Shown here piece after piece: positions 5,401-7,320 of a stretch of DNA of 7,320 nt. The notes below the pieces were generated by a model. It saw nothing but the letters and a program-made list of their open reading frames with translations, made no database searches and was not told the DNA's origin. The position numbers were made by a program, and so were the translations under genes. Each line of letters opens with the position of its first letter. The first letter of the stretch is position 1. The stretch is from contig JAKFVJ010000274.1 in NCBI GenBank assembly GCA_021732245.1, forward strand, positions 1 to 7,320, written 5' to 3'. Origin of the DNA: Candidatus Obscuribacterales bacterium. Lineage in GTDB: Bacteria > Cyanobacteriota > Vampirovibrionia > Obscuribacterales > Obscuribacteraceae.

Positions 5401-7320
5401 TTGACGGTTTGATTTCCAGTTGGCTCTTGAATGCGACCGGTCTGTGAATCACCTACGTTGCGGATATCTGTCAGTGGATTTGTATTGCCGAACGGATTTC
5501 CAACAATCATGAAAGGATCTTTCACCGGTTGGTGTGCTGGTATGGTTTCCGTTGATGAAAGATCTGTCGGCGGTGTTGAGGAGTTGCCTGATGTGCCATT
5601 TGGAGCAAGGGGTGTTGAAGCGTTGCTAGTAGTGTCATATTTCGCGTCCAGTGGTGTGTAGTTGGTATTGAGTGGTTTTGCGTTTTGAGAGATACCGCCT
5701 TGCAAAGGCTGAGTTGATTCATTAGCGAGGGGTTGTTGTCCTGCCAACGGTTGACCGCCGTTGAAGTATCCACTGCCCACTATACTGCTTCCTGCAGCTA
5801 ATCCCCCGGCAGCCGCCAATCCGCTACCAGCAGTGACTTGATTTCCTGTTGGTTGCATTGGCGGTAAATATTGTGCTTTTAGTTCAGGAGTCACTCCACC
5901 ACTGGTGTTTGGTGATTGTGTCGTTTGAGTGGGGCTTTGTAATTCGACTCTCTCGGTGGAGATGGTTGCCTTAAGACCTGATATAGATTGGCTTGTGTGG
6001 GTTACTGACGTCAGTGACTGCAGCGTGCCACCTTCTCCTATTGATCCATTGTTTCCAATTAAATTGCTTCCCACGGGGTTTTGCAAATTGGATGTTGCTA
6101 GTGGTGAAGTTGAGATGGAAGCCTTATTAGGGGCTAACGCTTGCATGGTTCCAGCGCTTAGTTGACTGTCCACAAAATCGGCTACACGATCAACGCTGAG
6201 GGTGTCATAGTTGTCAGGCAAGTAACGATTTGTTTGAGTTGCAAATTGATATTGGGCTTCGCGTGCTTGAGCTGCCGAATCTGCCATCATCGTTACAGTC
6301 TTGAATTGTCCAGGATGTTCCGCGTCCGGTATGTGTATCGTAGTTAATTTGGAAGTGGGATCTAAAGTTCCAATTGTTTTGGTGGTGGCATCTCTCCAAG
6401 ATTCGTTAGGATCTAGTTTTCCTGAGGAATCTTGTTTTGCCGGAGTAGTGTCGCCAGATTTTGCTTGTGCTGCAGCTTGTGCAGCTAGAGCCGCCTGAAA
6501 GTCATTGAATGAGCTTGCTTGCTCATTTGTGATGAGGGCATTGTGGTCCTGATAAGTGAGATTATTCCACTGGTCTTTGCCGAGAGCAATTTTGAGGTCA
6601 TCAATTTGAGCACCCATTTCGTTCCAAGGTGTTTTCGATTCGGTGAGTCTCTTGTCGTCAGCTTTTACAGCTGCGATAAGTCCCTTCGTATCTCCATTGG
6701 CTTCTAGGTGTGCGTAACCTTCAGCACGCGCTTTCCAATCGTCGTAACTTTCATTTGATTCGCGCGGGACACGTGTTTTCCAGTCGTCCCACCAATCTTC
6801 AGCTAATGGCTTTTCTGCCAGTTTCGGTGGGTCTTTAGCTGGTGCTGCCTTTTGAGTATCCGGTGCTTTTGGCGGTTCACTGGAAGGAGGCTGGGACATA
6901 GATTTCAGAGCTGCTTCTTTGGCTGCTTGGTCGGCTTGAAACTGGTTTTTAACTTCTCCTTGAACTGCTGCAATCAAAGCATTTTGCTCGTCGCAAGTCA
7001 TCGTGGCCCATTCATATGTTCCAACAGATTTCTTCAGTGCATCTACGATGGATCCAACGTCATTCCATGGTTCTTTTGACTCTTTAACTCGCTTTTGACC
7101 TTGGGCTAGGCTTGCGGCCAATCCTTTGATGTCACCGTTGTAGTACATCTGAGCAGCATCGCGAACACGATCTTGCCAGGCGTCATAAGACTCAGTTGAT
7201 TCGCGCGGTACTTTGTCTTTCCATTCGCTCCACCAGTCTTCAGGCAATTGTGCTTCGGTGTTTATATCGGAAAGAGCGCTGGCGAGTGCTTTAGCTCTGT
7301 TCATCCACTGGTCATAGGAC
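2490..7320 (-). CDS. Giant multidomain protein with tandem JAMM and lethal-factor-like metalloprotease domains, 5' end outside window
   Basis: The reading frame is open from 7319 to a TAG at 2492-2490 (1,609 visible residues). The first in-window ATG (7304-7302) is internal: the codons before it read S-Y-D-Q-W, matching the SYDxW of the repeats below. Residue numbers here count from that Met. Residues 21-132 and 168-279 are Trp-rich repeats. About 296-390 is an unrecognised small region. About 391-745 is a Ser/Thr/Asn/Gly/Pro/Gln-rich linker. About 745-925 is Ala/Gly-rich and helical. About 927-955 is a Pro/Thr hinge. About 1040-1165 is JAMM/MPN+-like: Glu1061 in EMGLIKFG, then His1113, His1115, Ser1123 and Asp1126 in the exact HxH-x7-S-x2-D spacing. 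About 1190-1370 resembles the anthrax lethal factor protease: GIYLPEN, then VHEAKGHAWD (His1265, Glu1266, His1270), then EVFADA with Glu1331 as third ligand. About 1455-1604 is FecR-like and contains CPKGSC. Export cannot be judged without the N-terminus. The role may be an effector or toxin, or a processing protease; the domain calls are from motifs only. Confidence 0.9.
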   Translation of the reverse strand, partial: SYDQWMNRAKALASALSDINTEAQLPEDWWSEWKDKVPRESTESYDAWQDRVRDAAQMYYNGDIKGLAASLAQGQKRVKESKEPWNDVGSIVDALKKSVGTYEWATMTCDEQNALIAAVQGEVKNQFQADQAAKEAALKSMSQPPSSEPPKAPDTQKAAPAKDPPKLAEKPLAEDWWDDWKTRVPRESNESYDDWKARAEGYAHLEANGDTKGLIAAVKADDKRLTESKTPWNEMGAQIDDLKIALGKDQWNNLTYQDHNALITNEQASSFNDFQAALAAQAAAQAKSGDTTPAKQDSSGKLDPNESWRDATTKTIGTLDPTSKLTTIHIPDAEHPGQFKTVTMMADSAAQAREAQYQFATQTNRYLPDNYDTLSVDRVADFVDSQLSAGTMQALAPNKASISTSPLATSNLQNPVGSNLIGNNGSIGEGGTLQSLTSVTHTSQSISGLKATISTERVELQSPTQTTQSPNTSGGVTPELKAQYLPPMQPTGNQVTAGSGLAAAGGLAAGSSIVGSGYFNGGQPLAGQQPLANESTQPLQGGISQNAKPLNTNYTPLDAKYDTTSNASTPLAPNGTSGNSSTPPTDLSSTETIPAHQPVKDPFMIVGNPFGNTNPLTDIRNVGDSQTGRIQEPTGNQTVKLQGLVGMDVIEPPKSSGTTTINIDGSNLQGATTPSDLNIPAGSPLPPNSKLVVNINNYVAGNTDNGNVDSGGSFNSGLMDYGSVQVNVQNKGPTDAQDKTASNNDKAKEQNPLITFGNAASDKIVLEKIQGFTDFIVNNALRVDDPKVQDAYRKDGILGAVGESLIGSANNAVTAVQTEIENNGGGLIGAGFAAAQLGDRMADADAKAKESFVQKIKDNPAQALGEGFGDLVNTFQKDHIGDAISAAGGKVLSHITGTHNIPLEFRAASDGLDIFHDTGANFHDVSRSISPNVDLPSPHTPTPTPETPHLSQSSPTNTALTGEAKIDVSGEVMKNPQSQSPIVLGSGQQMDLSEFSKMAKAQGIDIGNSAANTKSLTDSEAQHFLSVLPEHANDQPFISGVMRNASMGEVLRIGENGEQLAAHGVEMGLIKFGQQGLAGQGTDITAKPPEGVLSIVSGGKQQISLGVGIGDVKATPEHTHVTGGVTASQSDYEAQAALKNLGEFTVHDVPTGERQTYSLLGRTTVIDMSAGKSSPQLANAVQDAIDRTHPAIGNDIKSSGLNTSVRIGNTLQEGSPRVQSVIKNGEAPSGIYLPENSVGSSIAVVSLTKKDSNGNVVPRTPQEVQSIAVHEAKGHAWDQALGKLGQAGGASLYSDSPSFQKAVSLDKGAQTDAQKAEWAYHHGEGAESAAGPGNTEVFADAVTALQTGYTADGRTAAEFAKAWPAVFNNVHWLTIERANVAPPAPSGFATRDVSFIPSAQTQHAVKMHRQAADVWTSSELRNDQAPVYVAAVNPPVIRSTAEDTVAENAVAGLIAGVDCAYNVAVSNGTIHCPKGSCAFIRDRGRDVGIYVFEKSGKGDVTYKGRNGHYTTLKPGRCLIVTSGHNIKVEDVNPVSIFALRGIEEIPLGSEYKAFTGDFSIFAACAELPHIRNMLKSPNSAERRMARGILKNVAILGQITAMDGPYKQLR
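5070..6134 (-). other. Low-complexity linker of the giant protein
   Basis: Residues about 391-745 are dominated by Ser, Thr, Asn, Gly, Pro and Gln and have almost no Cys or Trp. An Ala/Gly tract lies at about 492-512 and an irregular series of xPL tripeptides at about 518-566. Three short alternating strands (TINID, VVNINN, VQVNVQ) occur at about 654-724. The composition suits an extended, probably surface-exposed or secreted spacer that holds the N-terminal repeats away from the protease modules. No enzymatic motif is seen. Confidence 0.65.
6468..6803 (-). repeat. Tryptophan-rich protein repeat, copy 2
   Basis: This encodes residues 168-279, starting 147 residues after copy 1 and carrying the same ordered landmarks (EDWWDDWK, VPRES, ESYDDW, NGDTKGL, ESKTPWN, NALI, DFQA). 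The two copies are separated by a Pro/Lys/Ala-rich linker (about residues 136-165). The copies have diverged at amino-acid level, so this is an old duplication kept by selection and not a recent DNA repeat. Confidence 0.8.
6909..7244 (-). repeat. Tryptophan-rich protein repeat, copy 1
   Basis: This encodes residues 21-132 of the giant protein. Landmarks are EDWWxxWK, VPRES, ESYDxW, NGDxKGL, ESKxPWN, NALI and FQA. By eye it aligns without gaps to copy 2 at about half identity over some 112 residues, with Trp, Pro and Gly positions best kept. A remnant of another copy (SYDQW) reaches the right edge of the window, so more units may lie upstream. The acidic, Trp-rich helical character suggests a binding or scaffold module. 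I do not recognise the family. Confidence 0.8.

Overview
The window holds three genes and looks like chromosomal DNA from a Gram-negative-type bacterium of moderate, roughly even base composition. My best guess at lineage is the non-photosynthetic cyanobacterial relatives (Vampirovibrionia/Melainabacteria, perhaps the Obscuribacterales). The reasons are weak Shine-Dalgarno signals, secreted TPR-protease fusions, and a FecR-like C-terminal region that resembles, from memory, proteins of that group. This is an inference and no sequence here proves it. I see no tRNA, rRNA, CRISPR array, transposase or insertion sequence.

Layout: positions 1-85 carry nothing I can assign; this is the stretch downstream of the first gene. 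A minus-strand gene (86-1324) encodes an exported protein of beta-barrel character, probably in the outer membrane. A 114-base divergent intergenic region (1325-1438) holds two good sigma-70-type promoters pointing in opposite directions. Their -10 boxes overlap by two bases, and nearby there is a 9-base direct repeat with a related inverted half-site. A plus-strand gene (1439-2488) encodes an exported protein with three TPR units followed by a matrixin-like zinc metalloprotease domain. One base after its stop codon, the stop of a very large convergent minus-strand gene begins. That gene fills 2490-7320 and runs off the right edge, so its true start is outside the window.

The large gene is the most interesting object. 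Its 1,609 visible residues contain N-terminal tryptophan-rich repeats, a long Ser/Thr/Asn/Gly/Pro/Gln-rich linker and an Ala/Gly-rich helical region. These are followed by two different metalloprotease signatures in tandem: a complete JAMM/MPN+ motif (catalytic-type Glu, then HxH-x7-S-x2-D), and then an anthrax-lethal-factor-like (ATLF/M34-like) zinc protease domain. The second domain has an unusual HExxGH helix with one extra residue. A C-terminal FecR-like region follows. I read this as a multi-domain effector or toxin-like protein, or a large envelope processing protease. With the neighbouring matrixin-like enzyme, three unrelated metalloprotease centres lie within about 2.6 kb.
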